Assembly (NCBI RefSeq): GCF_037038585.1
Contig: NC_092520.1
Coordinates: 57,750,501 to 57,814,500, forward strand
DNA: 64,000 nucleotides
Direction of reading: 5' to 3'
Origin: Patagioenas fasciata
Taxonomy: Eukaryota; Chordata; Aves; Columbiformes; Columbidae
The notes below the pieces were generated by a model, which was not told the origin of the DNA, did no database searches, and was given only the letters and a program-made list of their open reading frames with translations. Made by a program: the position numbers and the translations under genes. Shown here piece after piece: positions 51,776-64,000 of this stretch; within the stretch, counting starts at the first letter, position 1; each line of letters begins with the position of its first letter.

Positions 51776-54700
51776 ATCTGTTTTCAAAGATAGCTGAAAA
51801 TTTTATTCCAGTCAAAATGTTGAACTATGAAGTTGTGATTATTGCTGGCCATATTTCTCTGAAGAACATTCAGGTACTTTTGTGTGTTTGGATTGTTATA
51901 GTCTTAGGGTTTTGGGCTTAGTGTACTTTTTGAATGAAACAGAACGGACACTTAGATGCTCTTTTCTAGTTTCTCCTTTTAGTTTGCCTAGCTCATTATT
52001 TAATATGGGCATGAAAGCATGATAAAATCCCTTGTCTCCAAGTGATTTATTTCTTACATATTTCAATGGTGCTGAGGTCATATATTAACTACAATGATAA
52101 GCTCTCCTCAATGTCTTGGTGAAGGCTGGTATTTTCCCAGTCATATCTGCTGTAGAACAGACAAAGTTTGGCTATCCTTTATTCAAGTAGATTGCACTGT
52201 GTTTTCAAATAATAAATCTACATTTGATTCCAATTACCTAAGAAGAATATTGACTTATAACAACTCAGTGTCATAAGCAGAGTGCCATGAAATTGCTTTT
52301 CCTCTGCAGTACTATTTGTTTCTAGGCTTAAAAATGTAAAGATGGCAAGTAAAGGAGGAATTAGCTAAAAATTCAAACATAATTAAATCACATTAGAAAG
52401 TAATATTTTCCTTGATTGCACAACAGAACACAATCCCAGTTCTTTTTGACTCAAGGCTACTACTTTTAACCAGTAGTCCCAGGCACTGCAAGATGTTTGT
52501 TGATCCTTTTCCAAATGTCAGTGCGAGAACTCTGCAAATCTCACTAGGCACCTACATTTGTCGTTATCCTCCTTTTACTCAAATGCCATCTACACAGTGT
52601 GTGTCTCTGCTCTTAAGAACAAGAAGATAGTGGGGCTGCATGGTTTTAAGTTTCTTTTAAATGCCTAAATGTTTGAGACTGAAGCTGTACAGATTATTAT
52701 TCACACGTGATACAGCACACTATAGCTGGGAATAAAGTAAATTCTTAAAGGCACTAAAATGCCAGTAAATTGTGTAAATAGTGCTTTGGTTGAACAAACA
52801 ATGAACATTTAAGAAAAATCCCTTAGGTACAATATTAAGATACAGTAACTGAAGACTGTGTTCCACTGAGGCTACCCTATTGCAAACATTAAATTTAACC
52901 TTCCACGCATATGAAAAAGGGACATCCCTCAGGCTAGACTTATCTGAATGTGATCTCTTATGCATGATATCATTTGTCTTAGTCTTCAAAAATTTCCATG
53001 CACACTCACCTGCGTTATCCAATTCTTTCCAGGACTGGTATCTGGCTTCTGAGGCTGTAGGAGCACTCCCAGGCTTTGCACTCTGTTGTGGCAACATCAC
53101 CAGATTCTCTCAGGGCTATTCAAAGATTGCTTGCTAAATATTGAATATAAAAAGTAAATATAGCATGAGTAATTTAAATAACTTCTTGCAGTCAAAGGCA
53201 GTAAGCTGTGCAGATTGGCTTTTACTATCTTCAATAATGAAAAGAAACCCAGAAAAATATCCCCTTATTTCTCAGTTCTGGATGCTCACACTGTCTCATG
53301 TTTTGAACTAAGGATCTCTTTTGCGTATCATTTTTAAGCAAATAAAGTGTGTTTTGTTCCTACAAGGTTCACATCTTCCTTCACTGTTACATAAAACATG
53401 CTGGTGTATCTCTTCTACCATCTGCTCTTTTGTTATTTCTCTCTTCCTTTTCCTGCCAAACCAATGGAGTACCAAAATTTTTTTATGTTGACAGTTTGGA
53501 ATACTTTTTCTTAGGGTAATTTTATAGCTTATTCAAAGAAGGGACTAAACTGCCTGTCCAAAAACTATAGTTAGACCTAGATATAGATGGATATAGATAG
53601 CTACAGTGCAATCTTTGCATACAAGTCCGTCATTTCTCCTTGTAATATTCTGTTACATCCCTGACCTTTGGGTTCATGAACCATATATATCTGTCAGTAG
53701 AAGTTTAGACTCAAAACATCTCTGTCAGGCAGTTCACAAATCACTGATTGCTAGAAATCAGATATAATATAAAAAGGGAGGGATCTTTCTCTGATGTGCT
53801 CTCTTAAATATCTTCTTAAGAATTTGCTGCTAGCTGATTGCTATTGGCCACACCTGTAGGGCAGGTGTTAAATTCCTAGCAGGCCTTTTCATCTTTTCTT
53901 CTACAGAATACACTAGTTTCATTTACAAAACCAGCCTATTAGCAAAGGCAAAATGACAAGATTTATCTTCTGCCATGACATATATATATATTTTTCTTTT
54001 CTTATTTCCATCAGTTTGCATTGTTATTTACTGAGTGAAATCATTACTCCCTACGGCACCAAGCGTTTATTCTGCACAAGTGTTTGTGTTTGCTTATGCA
54101 AGAATAATGTAACAAATCTCTTATGAATCCCTCAAGAAGAAACAGCTTGGTTCAGACTCAAAAAGGGGTTCTAAGCAGGGCAAATTTCATTCCTTGCATC
54201 AAGTTGCTTAATTACAAATGCTGCAGGGCTTGCCTTGGCCATTATGTCTGTTTGCGTGCATTCAACACTGTAATGTTTTGTACTAGCACAATTCTCTTAA
54301 ATGTGTGGGAACCTGACAGGTAAGACCTGTGCACCGGCCCACAGTCCAAAGAGACTTTTGGATGCACACCTGTATGCAAAGTGACATGATGGACGCACCA
54401 CTGCTTTTGTGGTATCAGACAGCTGAGTTGCAACATCAAGCTACCATGCTTCTTAGCTCAAGGACTCTATATATTTGGTGCAGTTAATTGGTGAGTCTCA
54501 GATCTGCCAACAGCCTTGCAGGAACATCTGCCCATCCTGCCTCATTGAGTGTGATGTCCTGGTCCCCTGGTATGCAACAGCGCCCTAAACCTGCACACTG
54601 CAGGAGGAAAATATAATCCAAGGAGTGGCATCTCCGCTGCTGCAACAAAGCCTTTTCATAAATGATTTTTTCAAGGCAAAGGTGAAAGTGCATCTTAAGA

Positions 54701-57700
54701 TGTACTCTATTTCTTAATTTTCTTAATTTCATTTTGCTTGTGATTGTGAGATACTTCCAAGTAAAAACTGGATTGAAATAGAATATGTAAGAACTTCAAG
54801 CAGCAGAATTTTGCTATGAGTAATCTAAAGTGGAGCTCTGAATTCTATTTGAAATTAACTTTCTGGGAAAACAGCAGTTGTAGAAGCTTATTTTTATGCA
54901 TTCACATTGTTGAGTATTACTTTTGTTGACTTCCAAAAGTGGATTATGTTTAGTCTAGGTTTAGAAATGATAGGTGTAATATGTCATAAGTATTACTGAG
55001 CTTAAGTGGGTTAACCCAACTGTAGTATTTACTACGGAACCTGATGGATGTCTCCAGAATATAAAGATGTGTTTATGAAAACTGAGGTTATACGCTCTTA
55101 GAGGATATTTAGGGATCTGTCCGCTAGAAGATTCTGCAAAATATGATTAAGTAGGCAGACCCTACATGCAGTGGTTGGCATTCCTTGGAGATATAATGGC
55201 TACAACTAATCTGTAAGATGACTGAGAAAATTAAGTATTGATTTAAGGCTAGGTCTGATGTTGCACCATGTTATTAAATTCAATTCAGTGGTGTTAATTC
55301 TGCATTTCACACTTTCCCAGAAGATTACACCATTATTTTAGTTTCCTCAGCAACATGATCCTTGGATTCTTTTTACTCAGAAAATCTTGAGAAAAAAATG
55401 TGAGTAAATAGAACATACATATGTGTGTATGAAGAAATGTTTTTATTTTAAAACTCATCATGTTAGGACTCATCTTTGCTTTGATTTTCTCATATCAGAT
55501 TCACACTATATTTTCTGACTTAGGTCAGGAACATCAAAGGTTTCTTTCAATCTTCCTTTACAGTTATACACTGTTCATAGACTGTTGCGGAGTTAACATC
55601 AAACAGGAATTATGCTTCTAAAACCATAAAGGTTTTAGTAGTATCTCTATGTTTAAAAGCTTCATTTATGTCTGCTTCCTGGCCTGAAACCTCTGACAGC
55701 TATTACGTGCTGTCACACATTAACAGGAAATCACAGTTTGATCTCACATCTTCTTGCACTGCATGTCCTTTTAATGTGTCATGCATAGGAGAGTGTCTAC
55801 AGGCCCTGCACCCTTGTTGTACACAGGCCCAAATGTCACGAAAGGGCCAGTTCTGTTGTACAGTTATCCTGGTATAAATCAAACTAACTCAATTTTAAAT
55901 AACATTTTAGCTGCCTTCAATATCTGCCAGTGTGATTGAGTGACTTCAATAGCCCAAACACCCATTTGTAGAATGGTTGGCTCCATTGGCCTCCACTTCA
56001 GCATCTGTCTCTTCAGAAAAGTGGCTGAAGTGAAAGCCCTGAGGCAGAGCTCTGCCTTCATTCCCTTGCTGTGCCCACACTGCTGGAGGTGACAAGGCAA
56101 GGATCATTCCCGTGCCACACTGCACCACCAGCTTTCCATCACACTGGTCAGAAAGCTGTCCCCCAGCCTAGACAGCTGCTGTCTCCTGTGTTGCACTTGG
56201 GTGCAAGAGTCCTTTACTGTGACTCTCCTGTGACTCTAAAATGCAATAATTATTTGGTTTGTTTTTTCCAGCTCAAAGGAGCTGAAGTAACATGAGGGCT
56301 GAATTGCAACTCTTCTGTGTGGTGTTTTTACAGCATGAAACCAAGGATATGTTTCATCTGCCCTGGGATGAGGCATAAGGATCTTGAGGGTACCAAGTCT
56401 GCTGTGGTATTGATGGAAGGCTGCATTGAATGGAAGAAGGCAAAATCAGTGTATACCAGCTATATATCTATGTTGCACGGTCCGGGGAGAAAATTGTTCC
56501 TTGAAATATGCCTACACATTGTCTTGAAGGCAGTGGCTGCCCAGTGTCCCAAAGCAGAGCCAGGGGAAAAATGAGCCACTGATGGTCCTAAGCTCAGTCC
56601 TTGAACTCACTCCCTGGATGGGCAGATGTGCCCCCTTTCCTAATGGCAGGCCAAGCAGTAAACTTAGATACTCACATAAACAGTATTTTCCTTCTAGTAT
56701 AGAAACAGAAAAAAAAAATCTTTACTGTGAGGAAGACCCTGGAATTATCTCAGGTTTCCAATACTATGTCTATGTTGCTTTGGAGTTTTTCCTTCCACCA
56801 GTGTTGTGAGATTTATATGTTTCTGTAATTCCAAAAGGCAATATAAATTCCGAAAATAGATTTCCCAGGCTCTGAAAGCAATTGTTATCTCAGAAGCGGA
56901 GACAACCTTGAATGAAATATAAGTGAGGGACAGAGTGAAGCATGGAGGGTGAACTTCATCTTGCAATTCTGCCTTCTGTTGCTATATGACCTATACAGAT
57001 AAGAGTGGGGTGAGAAAAAAAAAAAAAAAGCATTGTTCATGCTAAATTAGTCCCAGGATGCTTCTGAGCAAAAATTACTGCCTGAACCACATGTTTTCAT
57101 AGTGATTAGGTAGTGTTCTGTTTTGACTAATTTTATGTATACTGGGAACTGAAGTGAGACCATATGTTTTATGTGTTGTAATAAGCTTCTCTTAAAATCT
57201 AAAGAGTTGGTGTTGAAATAAAACACTCTGCTTAAATACAGAGATAAATATTTGAAAGAGGGATATTTTAAAAGAGACAGATAAATTAAACTAGCAACCA
57301 TTAGGAAAACTGTTACAATGTTATAAGACCAAATTGAACATGTCAAGTGAGCTTTTAAATAGGGAATGCTAATAAGGTCATACTATTATTATGAATACAC
57401 GTTATGATGAGGATATCTTGGTATAAAGAATCCAGTCATATAAGCAAATGTATTTCTAAAACACTGCTAGGAAGATAGATATTCTATAATAATTCTTTAA
57501 CGTAATATTCATGAATTTGTCACCCTTTTAAAAATACTACTCTCCCTTCACAGTCCTCTGGATTCGTGGTCATTATTTGGCATTTTCACAGGATTCCTTC
57601 AGAAAACATGAGAACCACATCTTCTCTTAAAGGCTTTGCTGCCCACCATGAATTTCCTCTCACCTGATACAAATAAATCTGTACTTTTTTTTCACCTGGC

Positions 57701-59487
57701 CTTATCTGTATCTGTCATTGACTTGGCAGAGCAGTGGGTTTAACATCCTAGCTCAGCTGTATATTGCCATGTACCAGAGAGCCGTCAGCAGGTCCAGCCA
57801 CACAGAGCTGTCATAAATCTTACTCCTAGCCTCACTGGTCTTCCTAGGACAGCTCCTCAGCTAAGCTTCAGGTTATTTCTATGATATTGAAATGCTCAAA
57901 TGTCATTTTTCTACAGGAAAAAAACAAAAGACAATCTACCCCTGCCCTGCCTCCAAACCAAACCCCAAAACAAAGCAAAAAAACAACCAGACATAAATTG
58001 CGAGTGATAAACAGCGTGGCAGAATTCAGGCTATAAGTAATCTACAGATAAAGAAGTTTCTCATTGGATGTCTGCAGGGTACCTAGTTTTCACCATTTAT
58101 ATACACAATTTTTCTTACCACATTTCCCAATGTCTTTATGTTTTCTTGTCAGTTGACATGATAAAGACAAAAACAGGGAAATGGAAAGACTTTAATTAGT
58201 AATGTCATTAATAACTCAATGGTTTCTGAGGCTGGAGTTTCTATTTGGAAGGGTTGGAGGCAGGCTGGAATAGAAAGGGCTCAACTCAACTGTCCCCAGG
58301 TGGACATTTGGTGCTAGAGCTAAGATGATGTAGGCTATTTATCATCATCTACATGACACTGATAGATGTGACAGGTAAGACCCAAGGGACATCTGTGTCC
58401 TTTTGGAAATGCAGTTGCAGACCAGATGGCATGTCCTGGACTACCTCAAATGGTGCTTTGTTTCAGCAGCCTAATCAGGCCTCAACAGTACAGAACTCCT
58501 CAAAATATTTTCTCCTCTCATCCTTGACTGGGAAGCAGCACTAATAAGACTGAGGCTGCTACTTGTTTTCTTTTTCTCTCTTTCTTTCTCTCTCTTCTTA
58601 CTAATGGAGCCACTAATGGCGGTTTTAGTCCTGCAGTAATTATTACTCTGACCTGAAGCACAAGCTCATTGAGTGGAGTCAACTAGTAATGATTTTCAGT
58701 CACAAGTGATTTGGATGATTTTGAACCTATGACCTAGCTGTTGAGGTGAAAGTTGCTATAATTATTCCTTGGAGCAATTTTCTTTCTCCTAAATTAGTTT
58801 GGTTCACTATTCTTCTCACAGTTTCATAAAAGAAATGAGTTGTATGTCTGAAGGCAAGTCTAAATTGATAGTTATTTAATCTCTCCACCTGTGTCTACAT
58901 ATGAATGGAGATGCTTGAGCAGATGGAGATCTGAGGTAGTAAATCTAGTAAATCCATCTACTGCAGTGCCACATGCAGTTGAACACATCACACTTCTGCC
59001 ATGCTAGTGATTATCTGTCCAGATTTGCTTTGCTGAAGTCTGCAAGGAGTTCAGTTGCGTGGCTATCACTTACTGTTACAGGTTTTGGTTAGTTCAGGTA
59101 CCTCTTCACCATGCTCTGTTTCATTGTGTAGATGCATTTGTTGCAGTTTGTCCCATGCAATCCAATGTCATAAATCCTGCCCTACTTTTGAATCTATTTC
59201 TTTTATTAGTATATCAGGTTCTGCTGTGCAGGCTTCTCACATTGCCTGAAACTGGCTCTGACAGCCTGGTGTCACCTCATGTTTGGTCAGTTCGGATTGA
59301 CAAGTTGTTCGTCAGTCTGACAGTGGCCATAATGTGTATGTGTTAGTGGATTTCTGTGATACTGGTGTTCAAATATTAAGTACTGCAAATGTGAACTTCC
59401 CTTAAGCTACCTGTTTTTCAGACTAGAATTCCCAAACTGCAGGATTTTCTTCCAGAAATTAATTCCTCTAGAAAGGTTTAGGCAATA
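51776..59487. other. Intergenic, no recognisable gene
   Basis: About 7.7 kb of AT-rich sequence. Minor content includes a TA run (53,981-53,992), a poly-A tract (57,017-57,029), an A/C-rich stretch (57,918-57,990) and a CT-rich tract (58,569-58,597). The longest open frame (126 codons, 52,720-53,100, minus strand) is not recognisable. No exon was identified. Confidence 0.65.
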
Positions 59488-59489
59488 TA

Positions 59490-59715
59490 CAGGTTGTTTC
59501 AAAAAGATTGATCCAATTTCAAAGCAGTATATTTCACTATGGCAACACAGTGTCTCAATTTCCATATAGCAGGTGGGGGGAACATAGAGCGTATATAAAA
59601 AACTAAAACCTGATAACTCATTAAACTGTTTTTGTAAATTTTTGTGTAATTGTTACATGTTGCCATTTTGGAATATGCTGCTTTGAATTTGGGTCCATCT
59701 TTTTGAAACACCTTG
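59490..59715. mobile_element. Palindromic mariner-type MITE
   Basis: A 226 bp element flanked by TA dinucleotides (59,488-59,489 and 59,716-59,717), the duplication made by Tc1/mariner transposases. The left end reads CAGGTTGTTTCAAAAAGATT. The right end, reverse-complemented, reads CAAGGTGTTTCAAAAAGATG. Similarity continues inward through CAAAGCAG, ATAT and ATGGCAACA, giving terminal inverted repeats of about 58 bases (59,490-59,548 and 59,658-59,715) around a centre of about 110 bases. It has no transposase ORF, so it is non-autonomous. The TIR type resembles mariner ends as I remember them. The exact family is not known to me. Confidence 0.8.
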
Positions 59716-59717
59716 TA

Positions 59718-61695
59718 ATAAATTCCACTTTTTTTCCCCCCTTCACTCATCAACACCTGCTAAAACAGAGGATGGTATACATGAGCACTACTGCAGAAAG
59801 CACTGGCAAAGGGATACAGGTTGAAAATTTTGTAGACATTAGGAATTTACATGCACAGACAGACGTTCTTTCCCAGTGACAAACCATCAGCTTCCATCAG
59901 TATTACCTTCCATTTGGAAGGTAAGCTTTCTGACTCATGTAATGATTTTTGGTTTGTCCTTTCTGGTTTGTGAAGTGGTACAACTGTTTGTAATGTGTTG
60001 TCCTGGTTCCCAAAGGAGTTTTTCATTCTTTATGGCAACTAGGTTTTAAACCATTCAGATCAGGAGCCACCGATGCTCATAGAGGCTTTAACTTCCGATA
60101 AGTCATACAGGTTTTGCAGGTAAAGCTGTGTCATCTCAAATGTAGATTCAAATGTAATTTTCCTTCTGGTTATTTGAAGAGAGTCTGAAACAATATGTCA
60201 TTGTATTGCTCTACTTTTTATGCATTTCAGTGATAGCTTTGGCTATTTATTTATTTATTTGTTTGTTTGTTTGTTTGTTTATTTGCAGTTGGCTGAGCAG
60301 AGTGGTACATTTAACAAAACATGAAATTTAGCCACTTGCCAAAATGAACAATGAGGGTGTTTATGAGGCCAGATCTGCCTACAATAAAACAATGGAAGCC
60401 CAACAATAGTGTGCGAACAAAGCCAAACCAGGGAGCCAGTTCTGTAGTTTATGTGAATCAGACAAATTAAACAGTATGTGAAACAAAAATTGGAGACCGG
60501 GATTTCTGCAGTGCAGCTGAGAGTCATGCACCCTTTTTCACTCTCTTTGTCCTGCTAAATTTGAGTTTCACTGGAGCACCTTCAGTGGTAGAAATGAAGA
60601 ATTTTTACTATGTATTTCCTCCACTCTAAGAAATCTGTAGTACTTTGGATGGAGCATGAAGGGCAAGGCATATGGAGTTCCTTTATTGAAGAGAATTGAT
60701 GTGAACCTGTATATTTCATATGCTAAATAATTTTACTTTTTTCTCTTAATTTTTAAAAAAATTGTTGCATTGGACTAAAAAAAAAGCCCTTCAGTCTACT
60801 GCCTTGTGGTACTGCCCTTGGTATCTTTCGAACAGAATAACTAAATTTACACATGTACCTGCTCATGTATAGCACTCTAAGCATGACTTTCCTGGATATG
60901 ATCTTCATATAGGATGCTGTTGTCTTCTCTGTTACCCCAGTTCTTAAAAATCTTGGGTCTTAAATAATTCAATCAAGTATCAGTAAATTTTGGCTGCAAG
61001 TGAGGACTAAGCACTTGTGTTGGGCAAATGAAACAGAGAGCTCATTGAAAGATTACATATGGAAATTGCTGCCTACAGAGGATCCACTCAAAATGTGTAT
61101 GTTGTGAAGGATTCTTGACACTTATCTGAATTCATTTCCAGAATGAAGGATGTTCTGAAGTGAAAAACATCAAATGCCACAGATTTTACAAAGCTTGTTC
61201 CTGTTGCATGTCATGACATGTAGTCTATGATAGTCTTGAAATCTGTGAAGTCTAGAAGTGTTATCTATGAAATACATTACAGCTATAAGTCTATGATAAA
61301 TGACCTGTGTGGGGAAAAAAAAAAGGAGCTGGCAGTTTGATATTACTGAATCTTTATTTCTTCTGTAATAAATTCCTTGTGTTTCTACACATTGAAAAAA
61401 ATCCATTTGAATAAATCAGAGTATGTTCATTTTTAGGTAAAACATGTGGTCCAAGGAATTTTCTTTGAATTTTATCAAAAGCAGATGCTGAAATTTGTAA
61501 ATATTCATTAACATCAGGAACATTTTAGGCTCTTTTTTTTTTCTTTCCAGTAAAGTTATTTGAAATACTCAAGTGCCATTTAGATCCCATAGAGTTTTTT
61601 AATAAACTTCCTGGTTTTGAAGTTCTCTGTTCATATATGTATACCTGTGCATGTATTTTTGTGTGTGCCGGTTCATACAGACTAGAGTTAGTATG
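59718..61695. other. Intergenic, no recognisable gene
   Basis: About 2 kb of AT-rich sequence with a TTTA/TTTG microsatellite at 60,244-60,286. I see nothing else in it. Confidence 0.7.
60244..60286. repeat. Compound TTTA/TTTG microsatellite
   Basis: About four TTTA units are followed by about five TTTG units and a final TTTA on the plus strand. It is a compound tetranucleotide repeat, probably variable in length. Confidence 0.93.
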
Positions 61696-62238
61696 TGTCC
61701 TGCTTTCAGCTGAGGTAGAGTTATTTTTATTCCTAGAGCTGTGTTGTGGATTTTGGGTGAGAACAATGTGGGTAACACACTGATGTTTTAGTTGTTGCTG
61801 AGCAGTGCTTGGACTAAGTCAAGGACTTTTCAGCTTCCCATGCTCTGCCATCAAGGAGGTGCACAAGAGGCTGTGAAGGAACACAGCTGGGACAACTGAC
61901 CTAAAATGACCAAAGGGATATTCCATTCCATATGACAACCATGCTCAGCAGATAAACTAGGGGGAGCTGACTGGGGTGAGGGGCAATCACTGCTCAGGAA
62001 CTGGCTAGATATCAGTTGATGAGTGGTGACCAGTTGTATTGTGCATCACTTGTTCTACATATTCTTGTGTTATTGTTACTATGATTGTTATTATCCCTTT
62101 TTGTTTAATTAAACCGTCTTTATCTTTATTCATGAAGTTTACCTTTTTTTTCCAGTTCTCTCCCCCACCCCGCGTAGGGGAACAGTAAACAAATAACTGT
62201 GTGTGGTGTTTAGCTGCCTGCTGGGTTAAACCACAATA
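61696..62238 (+). mobile_element. Solo LTR of an avian endogenous retrovirus
   Basis: About 540 bases matching a common bird LTR family in order. It begins with TGTCCTGCTTTCAGCTGAGG. It then has an AACACACTGATGTTTTAGTT block, TCAAGGACTTTTCAGCTTCC and a degenerate TATA region at about 61,949-61,957. A GTATTGTGCATCACTTGTTC block and an ATTAAA polyadenylation signal at 62,108-62,113 follow, then CGTCTTTATC, and the end is GGGTTAAACCACA. No internal retroviral sequence lies on either side, so this is a solo LTR left by recombination between two LTRs. Target duplications are degenerate (GTATG and GTACA at best). The family is recognised from memory; its class (probably ERVL- or ERVK-like) is uncertain. 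Confidence 0.88.
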
Positions 62239-63885
62239 GTACATTTGATAAATTTATTTTTCCTCCTTTCACTAATAGCTGGGAAAAAATCATATTTACT
62301 TAATTTATTTCATTGTTGTAGCAAAGATGTGGAGGTCATAGGGAAGCATGCAAGTCATCACTGGAGGGATGGAGGAGAAGAAGAGAGCACAGGTGACAGC
62401 AGAACTGGAACAAGGAAATTTGAAAGCCAAGGGAAGACTTGGAGGTAGAGAAGGGAGTGGCAGTGATGCTAATGGTAGCTTTGTATACTTTTCTTTCATT
62501 CAAAAAGCTATGTACCAACATCTTAAACTGTTTTTATTTAATACTGCAGTTACTTTGGGACGTTTTCACATCTTGTAATTATCAAACTTTTTTTTTCTTT
62601 TAAATTAAACTTTTAATATTTTAAGGAAAATACCTCAGAAATAATTTATCCAATGAATTTTCCACATAAAGTTATTCTACAATGAAATTGTCTCCATGCC
62701 TGTGAATTAAATAGGCCAAGATTCTCCCCAGATCATTTTTTTATTGTGAATCTGACTATCTAATCCATTTAAAATTAGCAAATTATAACTGACATTTCAT
62801 TAAATTGCAACTTCTTCATACTTCTAGAGTTGGTACTTCAAGTTGGTTCATCAGGACCTGATCCTGTAACCCTAATTATACAAATAATATTATGTAGGTA
62901 TAAACTTCCATTGCATATGTGAAGTCTCCATGTCTACAGAATGATATATTTTGATTAGTTCCATAACTACCTGTAAACGTTGTCCCTCTTTTATTGTGTG
63001 TGATTTTGCTTCTGAATTTAACTGTGTAATTCTGCACATGTATTAGTCCTTCATTAACAGTCACAATAAATTGTGCAGCTGGAGTGAGATAATTGCATCT
63101 GTGGGGCATAGCAAAATCCAAGATAGATATGCCAATTCCCTCAGGTTATGATTAGTCTATAGGAACCATTTTCCCTTGAGTTTTCTTTCGTTATTAGCGT
63201 AGGTCTTTATTGTAGGAAAGGCTCAGAGTAATGGAAAATTCATACCTGCAATTCAAAAACTTTTTAAAAAGTTAGGTGAGAAGCGGGGGAACAAAATAAT
63301 TTAACTCCTTACATGCCACACTTCCTTGTAGCAGAAAGTACAATGGAAGAACTAATTGTTCTGATGAAACATCTGCTGACTTCTGCTAAGGATGCTGCAA
63401 GTCTCTGAATGTGCCTATCCAGCTTTAAGAGTCCCACCACCAATCTGCCACTCACACTCCTCAATCTGAAAAGGGGACGTTCTCACAAACAATTATATTA
63501 TATAAGAAAGACATTCATTGCCATTTGGTGTCAAAGCACAGAGGGAAGTCAGATCTCTCCAAAGTAGTTTCTCTACTGAGTTTGGACATATTTCTTATTA
63601 TAATGGCATGCGGTTTTTATGCAGAAACTATGCCACCGATTCTGGGGGATTTGCAGGTGATTTACACAAGTGTGGCTGCCAATGGTGATTTACAACGGTG
63701 CACAAGTTCAAATAGGCTGACAGATCAGATTGCATGGAAAGATAACACGAAGTTACTTTCACTTATTGATTTTATAACTGAAATGGAGGTAAATTTGCAA
63801 TTAGTTCAGGAGAACGAACAATTGCAGCTGAGATCTTGCCATCACTACTCCATCAAAATAAAGAGGCTTTTGCTTGAACAAAGAA
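62239..63885. other. Intergenic, no recognisable gene
   Basis: About 1.6 kb. A possible ancient repeat remnant lies near 62,850-62,930. A 122-codon plus-strand open frame (63,525-63,893) runs into a CR1 fragment and has no recognisable domain. Confidence 0.6.
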
Positions 63886-64000
63886 TATCATAGAATATCC
63901 TGAGTTGGAATGGACCCACAAGATTCATCAAGCTCAACTCCTGACTCCAGACGGAGCAACCTAGAAATTAAACCATATATCTAAGAGTGTTGTCCAAACA
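63886..64000 (-). mobile_element. CR1 LINE 3' fragment, minus strand, cut by window end
   Basis: The plus strand shows ATATCATAGAATATCCTGAG, then TTGGAATGGACCCACAAG, ATTCATCAAGCTCAACTCCT and the following CR1 blocks, so the 3' tail of a CR1 lies on the minus strand. Its 5' part continues beyond the window. Confidence 0.92.

Noticed and set aside
52720..53100. 126-codon minus-strand ORF.
   Set aside because: No recognisable domain or signal, and its length is within the chance range for AT-rich sequence scanned in six frames over 64 kb.
63525..63893. 122-codon ORF as a possible NALCN exon.
   Set aside because: The translation does not resemble NALCN or any channel, it lies on the opposite strand to that expected, and it runs into a CR1 tail.
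1..64000. CRISPR arrays, tRNA, rRNA or operon-like gene clusters.
   Set aside because: No regularly spaced direct repeats, cloverleaf-like segments or ribosomal sequence were noticed. The window is a vertebrate nuclear locus.

Overview
The window looks like a stretch of bird (neognath) nuclear genome. Four things point there: 3'-truncated CR1 LINE tails ending in ATTCTATGATTCT-type octamer repeats on both strands, an avian-type retroviral solo LTR, an AT-rich background broken by one sharp CpG island, and short GT-AG-bounded exons. There is no bacterial-style gene organisation, no CRISPR array and no operon.

Bases 1-12,700 hold the 5' part of one recognisable gene on the minus strand, TMTC4 (transmembrane O-mannosyltransferase targeting cadherins 4). 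Three coding exons can be defined to the base (9417-9632, 4466-4581 and 2130-2346). Their phases are compatible and together they give the first 165 residues. The gene continues past base 1. A CpG island (about 11,210-12,730) with two NF-Y/CCAAT boxes is the promoter. A likely first exon ends at a donor at 11,993/11,994, which would leave two short upstream ORFs in the 5' leader.

Bases 12,700-64,000 contain no coding exon I can recognise and read as an intergenic desert upstream of TMTC4. From remembered synteny the next gene should be NALCN, but I see no NALCN exon here. The landmarks are: a 2.6 kb degenerate CR1 copy (35,090-37,731) with endonuclease and reverse transcriptase remnants; five to six short CR1 tails; an old CR1/L3-like relic inside the last TMTC4 intron; a solo LTR (61,696-62,238); a 226 bp palindromic mariner-type MITE with TA duplications (59,490-59,715); a GC-rich block of unknown origin (42,200-42,655); and several simple repeats.

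I found no convincing new multi-gene system. The observations most worth checking are the palindromic MITE, the TMTC4 leader with nested upstream ORFs, an unexplained insertion and deletion in the large CR1 copy, and two or three unassigned ORFs or possible conserved elements in the desert.
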